A stretch of DNA of 64,000 nucleotides from Lasiosphaeris hirsuta (taxonomy: Eukaryota > Ascomycota > Sordariomycetes > Sordariales > Lasiosphaeriaceae), in assembly GCA_030549175.1 (NCBI GenBank), contig JAUKUA010000004.1, positions 5,146,001 to 5,210,000 on the forward strand, in the 5' to 3' direction. Position 1 is the first letter of the stretch. Each line of letters starts with the position of its first letter. The notes beneath the pieces are model-generated. The model saw only the letters and a list, made by a program, of their open reading frames with translations. It was not told the origin of the DNA and searched no databases. This document shows positions 22,563 through 35,463 of this stretch, one piece after another. Made by a program: the position numbers and the translations under genes.

Positions 22563-23758
22563 TCAAGCCTTGATCTCCTTGGTATCGGTCTTGGTATTGG
22601 TCTTCTTCGACTTGGCCTCGTTCGCCACTGCTGCCGCAGCCTTCTTCTCGCTGTCAGCGCTAGCCCTCTCGGCTCTGGCAGCCGCCATCTTGATCCGTTT
22701 GTCCCACACAAATTTCTTGTACTGGATGCGACGGTCGCTCTTGGCCAAGGCGCGCGTCTTGAAGTCGAGGAAGTGGAGGTTGCGGTTCTTCCTGCGGGCG
22801 CGGAGCTTGGCCTTCCGCGACCAGACCTTCTCGGTGCCGGCGATGGTGCCGGGGTCGCCGACCAGCCGTCCAATCTCCCAGTTTGACTCGCGATAACTGT
22901 AGTCTTTTTGCAAACGCAATATACGTGTGCCCTTGCGTGCTGCGAGTTCCTCCTCTTGCTTGAGGCGCAGCTCCTCCTTCTTGATCTCATGTCCTTGGCG
23001 GCTCCTGATCTTCTGCCTGATCAGGGCGGCAATGACCGAGTTGCCGTTGGTGAAAACGATCGGTTCCTCCTCTGCCAGCAGCGCAGCCTTCTTTTTGCTG
23101 CTGGATGCTCCCTCCATCAACGGGGCGGCGTCAATCTCCTCGTGGCGCGTTACTGAGTAAGGGATGCCACTTGGCCCAACAGCGTCTTGGTCCGCTAAAT
23201 TTTCCTTTCTGACGGTGGCGAACAGACCGACCTTGCGCTTGCGGGCCATGCCGACCGGGTAGGGCAGCTTGTCCTCCTTGTTGTAGACGATGCCGATGTA
23301 CTGACGCTTCGGGTGGCGCTGAGGATCACGGTAGTACTTGACGTAGCCGGCTATAGCCGAGTGGATTGTGTGGTCTCGGCCCATAATTGTGTTCTCGCCT
23401 GGGTGCCATATCGTACCGCGCTGCTTGTAGATGATGTTGCCGGGGATCACGTATTGGTCTGGACAGGGAGCTGTCAGCATGGCGTCCCTCCTCTTTTGCC
23501 CGAAACCAACGTACCGCCCGTCTTCTTAGCACCTAACTTCTTTGGGATCGTCTTCTTGTTGGTGATCTTGTAGGCACCCTGGGATTTGACGCTGGCATAG
23601 CGGCGGCCCTCGACGGCGGCACCGCATGTTGGAGAGTTGATGCGAAGCTGCGCAAATTGCTCGGAGAAGGTCGTCGTCGGCCGCAGCACGGGCGCGAATT
23701 GGCGACAGCTGCTAGCAGCAACCCGTTGCAAGGACCGCCGCAGCTGTATGAGATGCAT
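22563..23758 (-). CDS. MRP7: Mitochondrial large-subunit ribosomal protein bL27m
   Basis: Two exons, 23758-23515 and 23458-22563, giving 379 aa. The acceptor GTCCAG before ACC was chosen because it restores [19 protein letters not shown], the conserved bL27 core. Motifs [27 protein letters not shown] follow. The N terminus ([26 protein letters not shown]) is Arg/Ser-rich and without acids, as in mitochondrial presequences. The long basic, Lys/Glu-rich C-terminal half ([20 protein letters not shown]... to KTDTKEIKA) is typical of fungal mitochondrial bL27 and absent from bacterial L27. It lies near the tRNA-binding side of the ribosome in known structures. Divergent from LCL2 with about 375 bp between. 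Confidence 0.93.
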
Positions 23759-24134
23759 CGGAGTCTGCTCGGGGGCTTCCCTGGCGACAATGGATCGCAG
23801 GGGCAGACGGGAGGCGAGGTTAAGCAGGAAGACAAAACACGAGATGCAATTAATTGCAATTGCAACTCGACGAGACCCGCTGCGGAATTGGGATTGGAGT
23901 GAAGTTTTCTGCTTACCTAACACATACCCCGGCCCAGCAGCAAGCCCCTAAGGAACGATAAGATAAGAATTTACGACTGACAGGCAGGTCCACGAATTGG
24001 CCAGCAAGTCACTTTCACGCATCCATGAATCCGCATTGTCAAGCTCGCCGTCGACCCCCCTATCCCACCTCAACTTCCATTTCAACACACCCACACCCAC
24101 ACATACACACGGCTGCATCATCACAACCGCCAAA
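23759..24134. promoter_or_regulatory. Divergent promoter bL27m/LCL2
   Basis: Short shared upstream region of two divergent genes. It holds a CA-rich leader (about 24085-24112) just before LCL2. No individual sites assigned. Confidence 0.4.
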
Positions 24135-24566
24135 ATGCGCCTCCTCGCCCTCCTCCTCCTGACCCTGTCAACCGCCGCTTCGGCGCAATTCAACGGCTTC
24201 TTCGACCAAATGTTCGGCGGCGGCGGCGGCGGCCAGCAGCACCCGCAGCAGCCCCAAAACGTGCCCAGCGACTCCAACGCCTACCGCGCCAACTACGCGC
24301 GCTCGCACTGCGACAAGTTCCTGTGCCCCGACACCCTCGGTGCGTCCTCCCCTGCCAATCATTCCAAAAGGTCCAACCCAAGCTGACCAGCAACTTAAAA
24401 AAAAACAGCCTGCGTCCACTTCCCGCATCACTGCCCCTGCGCGTGGCCGGCGCACGAAGACAAGTTCGAACTCGGCGAGGGCCATCGCATCTGTGTGTCC
24501 AAGGGGGGCTTCAAGGCGGGGGAGGCGGCACGGAAGGTGGAGCTTGCTCGCAAGGGACTGCTCTGA
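24135..24566 (+). CDS. LCL2: LCL2-like secretory-pathway protein
   Basis: Two exons, 24135-24339 and 24409-24566, giving 120 aa. The signal peptide is [17 protein letters not shown] with cleavage expected before QFNGFF. A Gly/Gln stretch follows, then the cysteine-rich core: [45 protein letters not shown]. This matches the fungal long-chronological-lifespan protein 2 family, linked genetically in yeast to ER-associated degradation and lifespan. The splice joins CPDTL to ACVHF. Single copy of each expected block, with no truncation. Confidence 0.9.
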
Positions 24567-25401
24567 GCGAGACTGGGTGTGGCGAGAGAAGAAAGAGATG
24601 CATTGTTAGGTTTGGTTTGGCGTCGAGGGATATCGAAGCAAGTTCAAGGCGTGGCGATGGCTTTGAGTTGCTGCGCTGGCAGGCAGCCTGTTGCAGATCC
24701 CATGGCGCTGCTTTCGGAGAGCAGGCACCAGCCGCAGCTCCAGTTGCATAGTGGTGACAGTTTTGGAGTTTCGCGGCGTTTATGGCTGGTAGAATGTCTT
24801 TGTGTGCAATGCCCAAGTGTTGTATGCGATATGCGCAAAAAGTAGAGTGGTGGATTGAGCTATCTTGCGACGGCCATGTGTACCCTCTATGGAAAGAGTC
24901 GCTATGAAATTAAGCTAAAACACCCAGGGCTACCTACCATCTTGCACATTTTAACGTACAGTCAACGGCCAAGTACGGTATCAACAGTCATGCGAACCGA
25001 CCGCTTGATGACAGTTCGACTCAAAAGTGCCAGCCGTCATCTTGCTCTGGAGGTGAAGCTCCCAAAATAATCGCGAAAAGGGATACACGACCATAACCAT
25101 ACACCAGTAACACCAGTCCCTATCTCGGCCAGATACAAATAAAGAGCCCGAGCAGGGTTTCATGACACTCCTGACCTTGGACAACCAATAAACAAGTTTA
25201 GACATTCCCATCTCTCGGAAACAACCCGATACCGCAAAATGCATAATGTATTTTCCACCCCAGCAAATCATTATGTTGTCAAGCTCAAGTTGTCGTATGC
25301 TAATGCCGCCTCGCTTCCATGTCTCCATGGTTCTTTGCCATCTACTCGTGTTCCCGGCAAAGAACTGTCGAGATCTCGACTTTTGTGGGAGTGAGAGCTG
25401 A
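24567..25401. other. Convergent 3' spacer
   Basis: Between the ends of LCL2 and the phosphatase inhibitor gene. No further gene supported. Confidence 0.4.
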
Positions 25402-26360
25402 CTATGACGTGCCATTAATCCGCGCAGCCAGAGACGGCACAGCCGGGGTATCGTCATCCTCTTCATCCTCGACCTCGAGGTCTTCGGGATGTCCAAGCAG
25501 AGAGGCGACGTCCCTCATCTCGTAATGGCGCTTGCGCATCTCTTCGAAGCGACGATGCTTCTCGCGCTCCTCGGGGCTTAGGCCAGCCAAGTCATCGTCA
25601 TCGAGATCGTGGCCGCTACCGTTGCTATCGACGTGCACTGCGCGAGGGCGCCTAGATGACGGCTCGCCAAACTCGCTCTCGGGGACGGCCTCTTCGGGCT
25701 CGCCAAGTGACAGGCCTGGGATTTCGTCATCGGTACCGGGGCGCTGGCGCTTGGTGGGGGCGGGCAGGCCGTCCACACGGTCCATGTCAATGTCGTTGGG
25801 ATCAATCGGCTCGGCCATGTCCTCGTCGTCTGACGGGTCCTCTGCGGGGTCATAGTGCTTTGCGTACGGGGTCTTGGGCTCGTCGATCTTCATGGTGCTG
25901 CTCCGCTCCTGCTCCGTAAGGTACAGATTTGCCTCATCCCACTTGAGGCGCTGGATTGCATCCTCATTCTCATCGCCCTGCATGCTCGGCGTGCGCGAAC
26001 TTTGCCTGCGAGATCCCGCGGGACGCGAGCCAGCAGCGGATGAGGAACGACGGTGTCCGGCATTGTAGTGCGTATTCGCGATGGTGATTTCCTTGGCGTC
26101 CTTTGACGAGAGGTCGAGGCCGGACGAGTTGCTGTGGAAGAGCACTGGGTGGTGCGTTTGCTCGACAGGGGAGACTTGCGGGGGAGAATTGCGGTACGAG
26201 TTCTTGAGAATGCCTGGTAGTGGGAAATGGTTAGTACGGCGGATAATGGGTTGCGAGAAGACTGGCTGGCTGGCTGGCTGGCTGGCTCACCTTTTGGTCG
26301 CGTAACATGAGGACCTGGCGGGGAGTGAGGGGTCGGGCTCACGTTCATAACGGCTGCCAT
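25402..26360 (-). CDS. GLC8: Protein phosphatase 1 inhibitor-2 homologue
   Basis: Two exons, 26360-26291 and 26213-25402, giving 293 aa. Three inhibitor-2 hallmarks are present: KGILKNS (formed across the splice junction, residues about 23-29), the [27 protein letters not shown] block containing the regulatory threonine in PKTPY, and the C-terminal KRHYEMRD helix. The family binds and modulates PP1; phosphorylation of the PxTP threonine switches yeast Glc8 to an activator. The product is mostly disordered and acidic, as expected. The intron contains a (CAGC)n microsatellite just after the donor. Confidence 0.93.
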
Positions 26361-27734
26361 TTTGTTGGTAGTTGTGTTCTAGAGTGGTGGTAGAGTGCGA
26401 TATGGTTCTCAAAGGGCGGTTTTGTTGTGTAGCTGGCTACGTAGTTGAGGGGGAAATGCGGAATGCGTTGGCATAAGTTGGAGTTTGGGGTTCGGGGGCA
26501 ATTGTTTGAGGGCAGGCACAGTTCAAGATGCGGGAGCCGGGTGGAGTGACCTGACTGGGTGGTGGGGTTCGTCAGCCAAGACGACGCTTTGTTTGGGTGG
26601 TGAAGGCTTGCCGCACCAACCACTTGCGGGCGGAAGCCTCGGCCACTTTAATCGAAGTGTCTAAGTGTGGAATGTTCGAAGGCTTGAAGCGAAGAAGGAG
26701 AGAGGCACAGAGGCCAGACGCAAACGAAGGCGTCGTCAGATCTCAAATGCCGGAAAAGCTGGCAAAATGGAATGTGTCGCTCGACGGAAGAATTTTACTG
26801 ATCAACTGTCGATCTCCAGTATTCGTAACCGACCTGTCTACCTTCTTGTGCTTTTTGATAATACCGCGTACTGTGTGAGTGTGTGTCAAGGGCTGTCTGC
26901 GGCTGCGTGAAGATGGTGTGATACGACGAGACGAGGGGTTTCTTCCATGTACCTTGTGGAGGTTGAACGTTGTCGCTCGTGGGCACGTCGGGTGGCAGCG
27001 AGCTAGGCACCTGCCATTTGGCGCCCTAACAGCTATCAAGGTGCGGTACGCTGTGTGGCGGGGTAACAGCGCAGAGTCCCGCTGTTTCGCCGTATCTGTG
27101 GGATCGGAGAGTTAGCCTCCTATCCCGCAACACTAACAACGCTTGCAGCGCATCAAACCCACCGCATTACATCATCGCACCTTCACCCAGAGCCACGACC
27201 GCGATCGGGTCCAATTCCAACGTCAACTCTAACGACGTCACTGACGGCCTCGCCTCTCTATTCCATCAGCCTCAATGAGCGAAAAAGACGGTCAAGTTGC
27301 CGTGGTAGGCGCCCGGCCATTCCAACGGTTGGTAAGGCGAACGCAGATCGTAGGTGCATTGTCATTACTTCTGTCCCGCCGTTATCTGAGGCTCTACATA
27401 CACAATATAATACAGCGCGCAGCAAGACACGGCTGTCCTGTGCGCATATTGGCCCTCCAAATCGAAATCTTGTATGTGGCATCTGAAACACGGCAGCCCT
27501 CCATCACCATCCGCTCAGCGCCCCGCCCCCGACCTGCTGTAACCTTTATCGCAACCCAGGAATTCGTCAACAGCCACCGCGTCCACGTGCGGCAGGGAAC
27601 GCACCTCGCAGGCCAAATTCAAGAGCCGAGTCAAGTCAGCCCAGTGTACATTCCCGTTCCGGCAAACCGAGATGCGCCGGCCTTCACCCGACAGCCCGAG
27701 TTCACCGGGCCCGGCGTTGCATGCAGCCTGTTAT
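26361..27734. other. Spacer upstream of GLC8 and downstream of the transporter
   Basis: Short promoter-like pyrimidine stretches. A long plus-strand frame at 27275-27964 overlaps the transporter's last exon antisense and lacks any domain, so it is not called. Confidence 0.4.
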
Positions 27735-29811
27735 CAGCATGCCAGATGTGGCGGATGGGCCCTATGCGGCGCTTTCTTTGGACGCATGTAGCCCCTGCAA
27801 CCGTTTTTCGTAATTTTCCAGCACACTGTCGTCGACCTTCTCCTCAAACACATCCACCTTGGCCGTTGCGAACTTACGCGCGCTTACACCCCGCTCGAAA
27901 AGGAGGTCCAGCTCGGCGAAAGAACGCCCGGACGGCTCGGGTACGCGGAAATATGTGTAGATGATGCACAGGAAGCAGATAGAGCCCTAGCTACACTCGT
28001 CAGCATCTCCAGCACACCGCTCCGACAGATACTACGTACCCAGAAGAAGCCGGCGTAATTGCTCCAATTCCAAGCGCCGGGATTAAGCATGTATGGGGTC
28101 AGGACACTGCAGACAATGTTGACGATGATACTGCGGGGAATGTTAGTTAAAACATCGGCAAGCGGCAAATGCTCTCAAGGCTTACTATCCGATGCGACCA
28201 AAGGCTACCGTCTTGATTTGCAGCCTTCTTGTCGAGATTTCGCTAACAAGCGAGTAGCACACAGTTCCAACAGTCAGCTGGTAAGTCAAGGCCCAGCCAA
28301 GCATGATGCTGCCCGTGGCGAGGGACCCCTCACGCCTGTGCTCGTCGGGCACAAGCCCCAAGAAGCCGAGAATAAAGAGCATGATACACAGACCGCACAG
28401 ACCGTAAAGATAGAGCGATCGTCGTCCGACATCGCAGCCCATCAAGAACCAGGCCCCAAAGACACCCACCATGTTGATGCCGTATTGCCCAAGGGCGAAT
28501 CCATAGGCACTTGTGGCATCGAGGCCCGCCTGCTTCAGGAAATAGGTTGAGTAGTTGGAAAAGGAGTTGCCGCTAAGGTTCTGGATGACCCAGACCATAC
28601 ATACAATCTCTGTCCGTCGCAAGTCATTTCCCTTGAAGCAGTCCCAGAAGGAAGCGCTGCCCGTTGTGCTTTGCTCGAGGGCTGTGGTGTGGACCATCAT
28701 AGCGACTGTCTCGTCGGCGTCAAAGTCGGTTTCGCGATTTTTGCTAGTCAAGCGGAGCAAAGACTGCTTAGCCTCTTCCGGTTTCCCCTTCCGGACGAGC
28801 CACCATGGAGACTCGGGTGCGAGGTAGATTCCAATGATCAGCGGGACGGGCCACATCCACTGCAGGGCATAGGGGATTCTGTAAGCCCACTCGTCTTGCC
28901 GCTTCAACATAACCATGATAACACCGATACCGATCTCTTGGCCGAGGCCCCAACAGAAGTTTACGTAGGTGGTCAAGTAGCCGCGCAGTTCAACAGGGCA
29001 GACCTCAGAAGCATACGTGATAGTGAGAGTCTGGAATACACCCCATGGCTGCACATATTTTGTAAGTGATGGGCGAATAGTCAAACCTACCGCTTAGGGA
29101 CGGGCAAGGGATGCTTACAATACCACATAGAATTTCAGCAGCAAGGAGCGTCTGGACATTCTGCGCGGTGTAAAAGAAAGACGTCCAGGCGATGATGAGG
29201 GTCAAGCAGACAATAACCGTGTAACGGTAACCAAAGCGTTCAGACACATAGCCGTTGATGAGGAGGCCGATGAGCTCCCCCACGTTGGCGCCCTACCACG
29301 GTTAGAATATTCGACTTGCATGATGCGGAAAGGGGCTGCACCTACATTGCTGAGGCCGGCCTGCCAACGGGCTGGCACCTCCCAGTTCCCCTCGACTAAC
29401 TGCCCATTGGACAAGTCCTCGCCGTATTTCTTGTTGAACTGCGGGAATGCATCTTTTGGGCCGCCTGGTTAGTCTGGGGGAACCAATCAGATGGGACGGA
29501 AGATGAATAAAAAAAGAAGACAAACAAAAGTTGTTGATCAAGCAAATGTCATAGCCCTCCATCACGATGCAGGTCGAGATAAGCATGCTCCACATAATGG
29601 CTTTCGGATACAGCCGAATGCCCTGCATGAGTGTCATGTTATGCTCCTTCTCCGTGGCCATTTTGGCGCTGTGAATAACGCGCTCCTTGGCCTCACGCTG
29701 GGCCATGTTGGCCTCGTCCTGGATCCCGGTCCCGGACTCGGGCTTGTCGCTGTGGTCTAGAGAGGTGTTGCTGGCGGCTATCGCAAGATCGGCGGGCGCC
29801 ATGGACGCCAT
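27735..29811 (-). CDS. MFS sugar transporter, alpha-glucoside:H+ symporter type
   Basis: Six exons: 29811-29526, 29464-29346, 29292-29119, 29048-28186, 28130-28040 and 27986-27735, giving 594 aa. All acceptors are AG; the first donor is GTTTGT. It is expected to be a 12-helix plasma-membrane permease. Sugar-porter motifs include GYVSERFGYRYT after TM2, EILCGIPWGVFQTL and PVELRGYLTTYVNFCWGLGQ, PESPWWLVRKGKPEEAK in the central loop, DVGRRSLYLYG after TM8, and PEPSGRSFAELDLLFERGV at the end. The PWGVFQT and NP.AWNW.NYAGFFWG blocks point to the maltose/alpha-glucoside subgroup. The regulator at 31-33 kb is transcribed away from it and could control it, though that is only positional inference. 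Substrate cannot be fixed from sequence. Confidence 0.92.
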
Positions 29812-31200
29812 GGTTCACCCAAGGCCAGACTGGAATGGAAGCTGGTACCTTGCTCGGGTGCTTCTGCTCCTGCTGCTGCGCTTGCTCGGGTGACTAAGAC
29901 AAACAGCTGGCGGACGAAGACGAGTGGCACCTGGAGAGGAAAAGGAGGGGGGATGCCTTTGAAGAAAACAGAAAAACGGATGCGACCCCATCGTGCTGGA
30001 GTGCATTTTGCGCCCTCGACCCTGGACTCGGGTCAGCAGGTGGAAGACTGGTTCTTCGAATGCCGTTCGAAATCCGGGGTTGCCCATGTTTCGTTTCGTC
30101 TTAGTGTCCACAATGGATTCAGCCAGACAAACACATGGGACGGACACGGCGACGAGAAGGGAAGGTGAAGCCAAAGGTGCACTAAAGTCAGACATCAACC
30201 TCAGGCGGGGTTGCAAGAGGTAGAATTTTTGTCTCTTCATTCTTAGGTCGCCGGTTCCAATGCCCGCTAAGGTGCTGCTGTCCATGTGGAATGGAAAGAA
30301 CGTCTCCAATGGAGATGGATGTAGGTGGTAACTTCCGCTGCGCTGGCGCTTGATTGCCTGAGGCGGTCCACTGTATTGCTTGGACTCTGTGCAACACCAC
30401 TTCCAGGGCGCACAGCTGGCAGCTCGACACGAGACTGCCCCGGTCTTGTCTGGCAACACAAACACAACACTCGGTCACTTGCCACTTCCTGCCAGTGCTG
30501 CCCCGCCATCAGTCGTCCGATCCGACCGCCTCGATCTTCCCCGTCCCGTCTCCTCCATTTCGGGTCCCCTCCCCAGATTCTGGCCCCGCGAGTCCTCGCC
30601 CGCTGTCACTGTCTCCCGTCCCGCCAAATCTGCCTACCGAGAACCAAGCGAGAGGCCATCGTCGCGCGGGGTGCATGGCCTGTTCCCAACTCGCGCTGAT
30701 CAACCGGGCTTAATTTCCCTCGACATCCACGGCGGTTGGCTGGGCTTCGGAGTCTTTCGCCCTGTTTGACCGAATTTGCTGAGCTCGCTGGAGACGTCGC
30801 ACCTAGAACCTTGTGCTCCCCCTCCATTCACCTCGCCTGTCTCCTTCACCATCCTGTCGCCTGCCTCCCGGAGTCCAGGCTCCGTCGCCGCGCCGCCAAG
30901 TATGCTGACGCCTTCCCGTTGGGCGTGAGCTTCTGGCCCGTCACAAGATCCTCTAGATGCCATCTCCTACCACCCCAAACTTGGCGTCTCCTCCCCAGAG
31001 CCTGGCCACCTTTGGATGGTGAGTCCTCGGTATTTGTGCATCGGGGACGTTTATATTGGCTGATGAAACGCACAGCGAGAATTGTCGACAGCAGCATCTA
31101 AAATGTTGGCACCCCTCCCCCCCTCCATCTCCAAGCTCCTCACGTTCGCCTCCAGTCCCATCCCTGCCCAATTTACAGCAGTCTAGCATACTTCCAACTA
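29812..31200. promoter_or_regulatory. Divergent region between transporter and regulator
   Basis: About 1.4 kb of promoter-like, GC-rich sequence. Overlapping frames on both strands show no domain. It may contain the missing 5' exon of the regulator. Confidence 0.35.
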
Positions 31201-33278
31201 TACTGCAGCAAGCATACTAGACGGGCCGGAAATGCTTGTGTGGGGGCATATAGACTTCAGCTCCTGTTTGCTGACACAGCCAACTTGCAGGTGATCGAGT
31301 GACACCTACCTGTGGCAGATGCCAAATCGCCCGTCGAGAATGTCGGCGGGCTGCCCTCAAGATCCGTGTAACCAAGAGTTTGTTTAGCCCCAACCATCAT
31401 CTATAGCGCCGTCGGCTCACTTGGTCACTTCTAGAAAACTTCACCAAGAAACAGAAGTGGGTCAAAACACCAAGGCGATGTTTGTACCCCTTTTCCCGCT
31501 CTGCCGCTCCCGCACTGACCATATTGGAAGTGGTCTTTATCGATGAGACCAAGACGGTTGTCAGCGATGCCGCAAGCCAGGATAGCGGCGCCGATGACGC
31601 CGACGTCGGCATTGGCTCCCCCTGTATTTCCGAGGACTCGTATCCTCCGGACGCACTCTTATCCGCGGGCGTAGTGTCTGTATCAACTCCTTCGGTGGGC
31701 CATGGTGGTTCCCCAACCGATCGCTTCATCCAGCGTGAGATGATGACACCCAGGAACGATGAGAGTCCCGTTTCGCCCACAGAGCTCGGGCCTCACGCCC
31801 GCGTCCGCGCCATTCCGGATCCCAAGTTTCGCTTCCTCATGGAACAGGTCTATGTGGACAATCCCATGTGGCCTCTCTCAGACCCAACAGAAGCTGTGCT
31901 CTTCAGGCATTTCGTGCAAAAGCTGGCAATCTGGGTATGGAGCTTAACAACGCCTATCCAATATCGTGTCTGTTCTAACACTTGATGCTCAGCTTGATTT
32001 GTGCGATCCGGAACAAAACTTCCAGACCAAAATCCCCAAGCAAGCCGGTACCTGTACGGTCCTGATGAATGCCATATTTGCGCTCGCATCACGGCACATG
32101 AGCCACGTCAGCGACCACGACCCGCTCGCATCTAACCGGTACATTGGGGAGTGCTTGAGGCATCTCAAACCCATACTGCACTACCCAGACACAATGCGCG
32201 ACGAAAACCTGTTCGCTGCGACCATCATTCAGCGAGTGTGGGAGGAGATGGAAGGTAAGCCGTCCTATATCTCGGCGGTTTCCCGGCTGTCTCTAATCGT
32301 GCTGTCTCGCCAGTGGTGATAATGGGCCAAGATCACCAAGGATACATGCTCAGTATTCACCGGTTTGTCGAAAATGGACGTCTAACCCCAGGGAGTCTAA
32401 GCGCCGCAGCATTTTGGATTGGCCTCCGCCAGGAGATCTACATTGCGGTCATGTCGTGCGAGAAGGTTAGAGTTCGGCTCGTCCCGTCACTCATAGACCA
32501 GTCCTTCTCCGAGGCTAGTGACTACACGTGGGCCAACCGAGCTGTTGTACATTGTGCTGAGGTATTGAACTTTTGCTTTGGTGACGAATACCGCTCAGCG
32601 ACGCGACCAGCACGATGGAGCGAGCTGGACGCCTGGAATAGGCAGTGGTCAATCAACCTTCCCACTTATTGTACGCCAATATTCCATGATAAAGACAGTG
32701 ATAGCCGGTTCCCGGAGATTTGGTATCACAAAAGCTGCCATGGTAGGTTGAAGTGTGTTGCCGGTTTTGTGAAGCTGCGGGCTAACGTTTGGTGATGCCA
32801 ATAGCGATTGGTGCTCAACACCATATCCTCGCTGCGCTATTTCTCGCGCGTTATGACCCCAACATGGGCGCATACACAGACATGAAGGTTAGGAGAGAAA
32901 GATCTACAACTCAGCCGAACCATCTAACCCGCTAAATGCACAGGAACGCATACAGTCCCTCGTTCGAAGGATTTGCGGCATTGGCCTCGGCAACCAATGG
33001 ACGCCGCCGAGCATGTTCACGGCCTGCATGGCAATCGCAGCCTGTAAGTTCGCATGCCGCGCTCCCAGAAACAGCAACTGGGTAGCTAACCATGCGCAGT
33101 TGCCGGAGAGTGCTTTTATGACCGCCGAGACCAAGAAGCAATATTGAGCATTTTGAGGAAGACGGAAAAGGACCACGCCCGACCAACCAAAGCCGTACAG
33201 GAGAAAATGATGAAGAAGTGGAATTGGGCTCCCAAAGATGCCGGAATGCCGATGGCACTTGATGAGCAGTCCGAATAG
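31201..33278 (+). CDS. Fungal transcription-factor-like protein (PF11951 type) with an atypical Zn2Cys6 half-cluster
   Basis: Exons read as about 31201-31236 (uncertain), 31291-31377, 31435-31934, 31993-32254, 32314-32742, 32805-32887, 32944-33043 and 33100-33278. From 31435 on every junction is GT...AG and in frame. The second part of a binuclear zinc cluster is clear: CDRVTPTCGRCQIARREC. The upstream part reads C-S-K-H-TRRAGNA, with His where the second Cys should stand and one extra residue before the third Cys. No start codon could be placed. The body (DPKFRFLMEQVYVDNPMWPL...ALASRHMSHVSD...HLKPILHYPD...LFAATIIQRVWEEME) is typical of the Fungal_trans_2 domain and ends in LDEQSE. It could be a functional regulator with a missed first exon or an early-stage pseudogene. 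Confidence 0.65.
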
Positions 33279-35463
33279 AGAAGAGTGGTATGGCGAGAAA
33301 CAAGAACCGGAGCTGGCACCCAAGCAGCCTCTGTCTCAAATCACTGTTTGACGACCCAAGCACGAACGAGCATTTCCGGTCGTCGAGACCCTATCCGATC
33401 GGACTCGGCCCCTCTGGGTGCGGCTCACCGATATATGAAGAGCCGTGGCAGGCAGCGACGGGCGGCTACGGGGGACGATCGTTGAGATTGCGGGCTGTTC
33501 CACCGCTCCCCCCACGCTGCTGACTTGGACATTTTGTGCGCCTCGTCGTCAGCGGTCAGCGCTGGGCTGATTCTCGATCAATCCCCGGCTCATTTTACTC
33601 AACGCCACGTGGGCCCCGGCGGCTGGCAAGGGTTGCATTTTGAGAAGAGGCGGGCCAGCGTGGGATTTTCCAGAGCGTTAGGTCGCTAAAATGTAAATCT
33701 CTGTATTCCCACGTGAGCTTGCCTCGGAAAAGGCCTGCATCCAACCGAAGGATTGCAGGGCTAAAACGCCACCAAAAAATAAAAAATAAAAAAAAGGAAC
33801 GAGAGGGGGTTGGCAAACTAGGGAAGGGTCGATTTGGCGGTCAACGGTTGGGCATTATTGGCAGTCTTCAATCCACGGCGACGTGCGGATTGGCCGGCTT
33901 GAAGAGGCACATTACTCGGGCGGGCGACAGAGCCGGTTGCATCTTGCGGGCACGTCTTGGGGTTGCCTTTATTTGGATTTGGTGGATAGTACCTCGTGGG
34001 TAATGGAAGAGCTCGTCTCAATCTTTGGACCCTGTGGCAGTACCACATCACCGGGCCTGCGTCCTGCTTGCTGCACATGCCCGCCAGTAGCAAGGTGAGC
34101 AAACAATCGATTGTCCAGGTGATCAGACCCAAAAGCAGGTACCGCTGTTCTCAATATGGAAGCCGGCGTGCCCCGTGATGAGCATAGCATCTCTTGTCTC
34201 ATTGTCGTCGCCCAATTGTGGGGTGAGACGTCTTGGGCACCTCGAGGTGCCAAGGATGCTGCCAAGGGTGCGTCCAACTGGGGGGGCCCAAGGGGACGGC
34301 CCAGCAATCGGTCTGGCCTCTTGCCCCGCAATTTCCTACCCTGTTCCCCCAAAGCGGGAAGTGAGCTAACCCTCAGCTAGCCGCCATTCGGAGAAAATTG
34401 CCCAGTCGTTGGGAGACAGGCATTTTACCCCGGGTTTCAGGGACTTTCAGGGAAGGACAACAAAGATCGCTTGTCCACAAACATGCAGCTTAGATCGGGA
34501 AGAAGACGAAAAAGAAAGCAGACCAGGGATAAGGGCCCCTCCCTTGCTTGACCCTGACCGGCGGCCAAGGCGGTTCACGATAAACGAGGAGCACGTCTAG
34601 CGGTGCGCCCCAGCCGCCATGGCCCTGGCCCCGAGTTCGCCCAAACCGCCGAAACCGCCAACGTGGACATCGCCAAGTGGTCACGGGAAGTGTATGGTAG
34701 ATATGGCAGGCTCGATGCGGTCATGATGCGCGTCGAAGCGTGCTCCGTTGGTCATTTAAGCGAACTCGGCGTATGCCTCGTCGGAGTATTTCTCTGCTTG
34801 ATGCGTCTGTCTGTATGTGCAACTTCCCGATCTCTACTTTGACAAGCCCCCTTCCCCTCCCCCCCTGTGCCCTGTGGGATGGGGATGGGATGGTGTTACC
34901 CGGGTTGGGTGAGGGTCGTATTGGCGGATTTTCTTCTTTTTTTTTTTTTTTTTTGCCGCGGAGAATTTTCATGATGCTGCTAGCGACTTGCCTGCCCTGG
35001 TTGTGAGATGGGGGAGTGAGGCCCGGGTATGGAGGTGACGACGTCCTGTCTCGTTGCCTTGCGGGCTGGCGGTGGGCGTGTGCCACCGGTGACGAAAGGG
35101 GCTGCTATTGCGCTGGTTTTACGAAACTGCCACGAGCGTAGTCGCAGCACACGTTGCGATTGACGTGGGACTTGTGTATATAAGACGGGCGTTGCCGCTG
35201 TCGGCTGAAGCTCGTCATGCCACGATTTGTCTCAACCATTGTTTCTCGATTCGCTTCCAAGGCGAGTCCATATCCCGTACGCCACATACCGTGATCTCCC
35301 AAGACAAGTCAGCAGGCTTTATCTCATCGGCGAAGAGAGCATCACAGCGACCATTCATCAGCCTGTGTCTCCATCTCAATCACATATCGACCGTCCCCTT
35401 CGCTTCTGACTTATCCACCCCCTCCCCCCCCCCCCTCCCCTTCCTGTTCTCTCACAACCACAT
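33279..35463. promoter_or_regulatory. Long spacer and inositol oxygenase promoter
   Basis: About 2.2 kb with no supported gene. A T-rich run lies at about 34930-34953 and a CT-rich leader (about 35420-35450) lies directly before the MIOX start. Confidence 0.45.
35175..35184 (+). promoter_or_regulatory. TATA-like box upstream of MIOX
   Basis: TGTATATAAG about 285 bp before the ATG, plausible as a core promoter given a long CT-rich leader. Confidence 0.4.

Noticed and set aside
27275..27964. 229-codon plus-strand frame beginning MSEKDGQVAVVG
   Set aside because: It overlaps the last transporter exon antisense, has an Arg/Pro-rich uneven composition and no recognisable motif.
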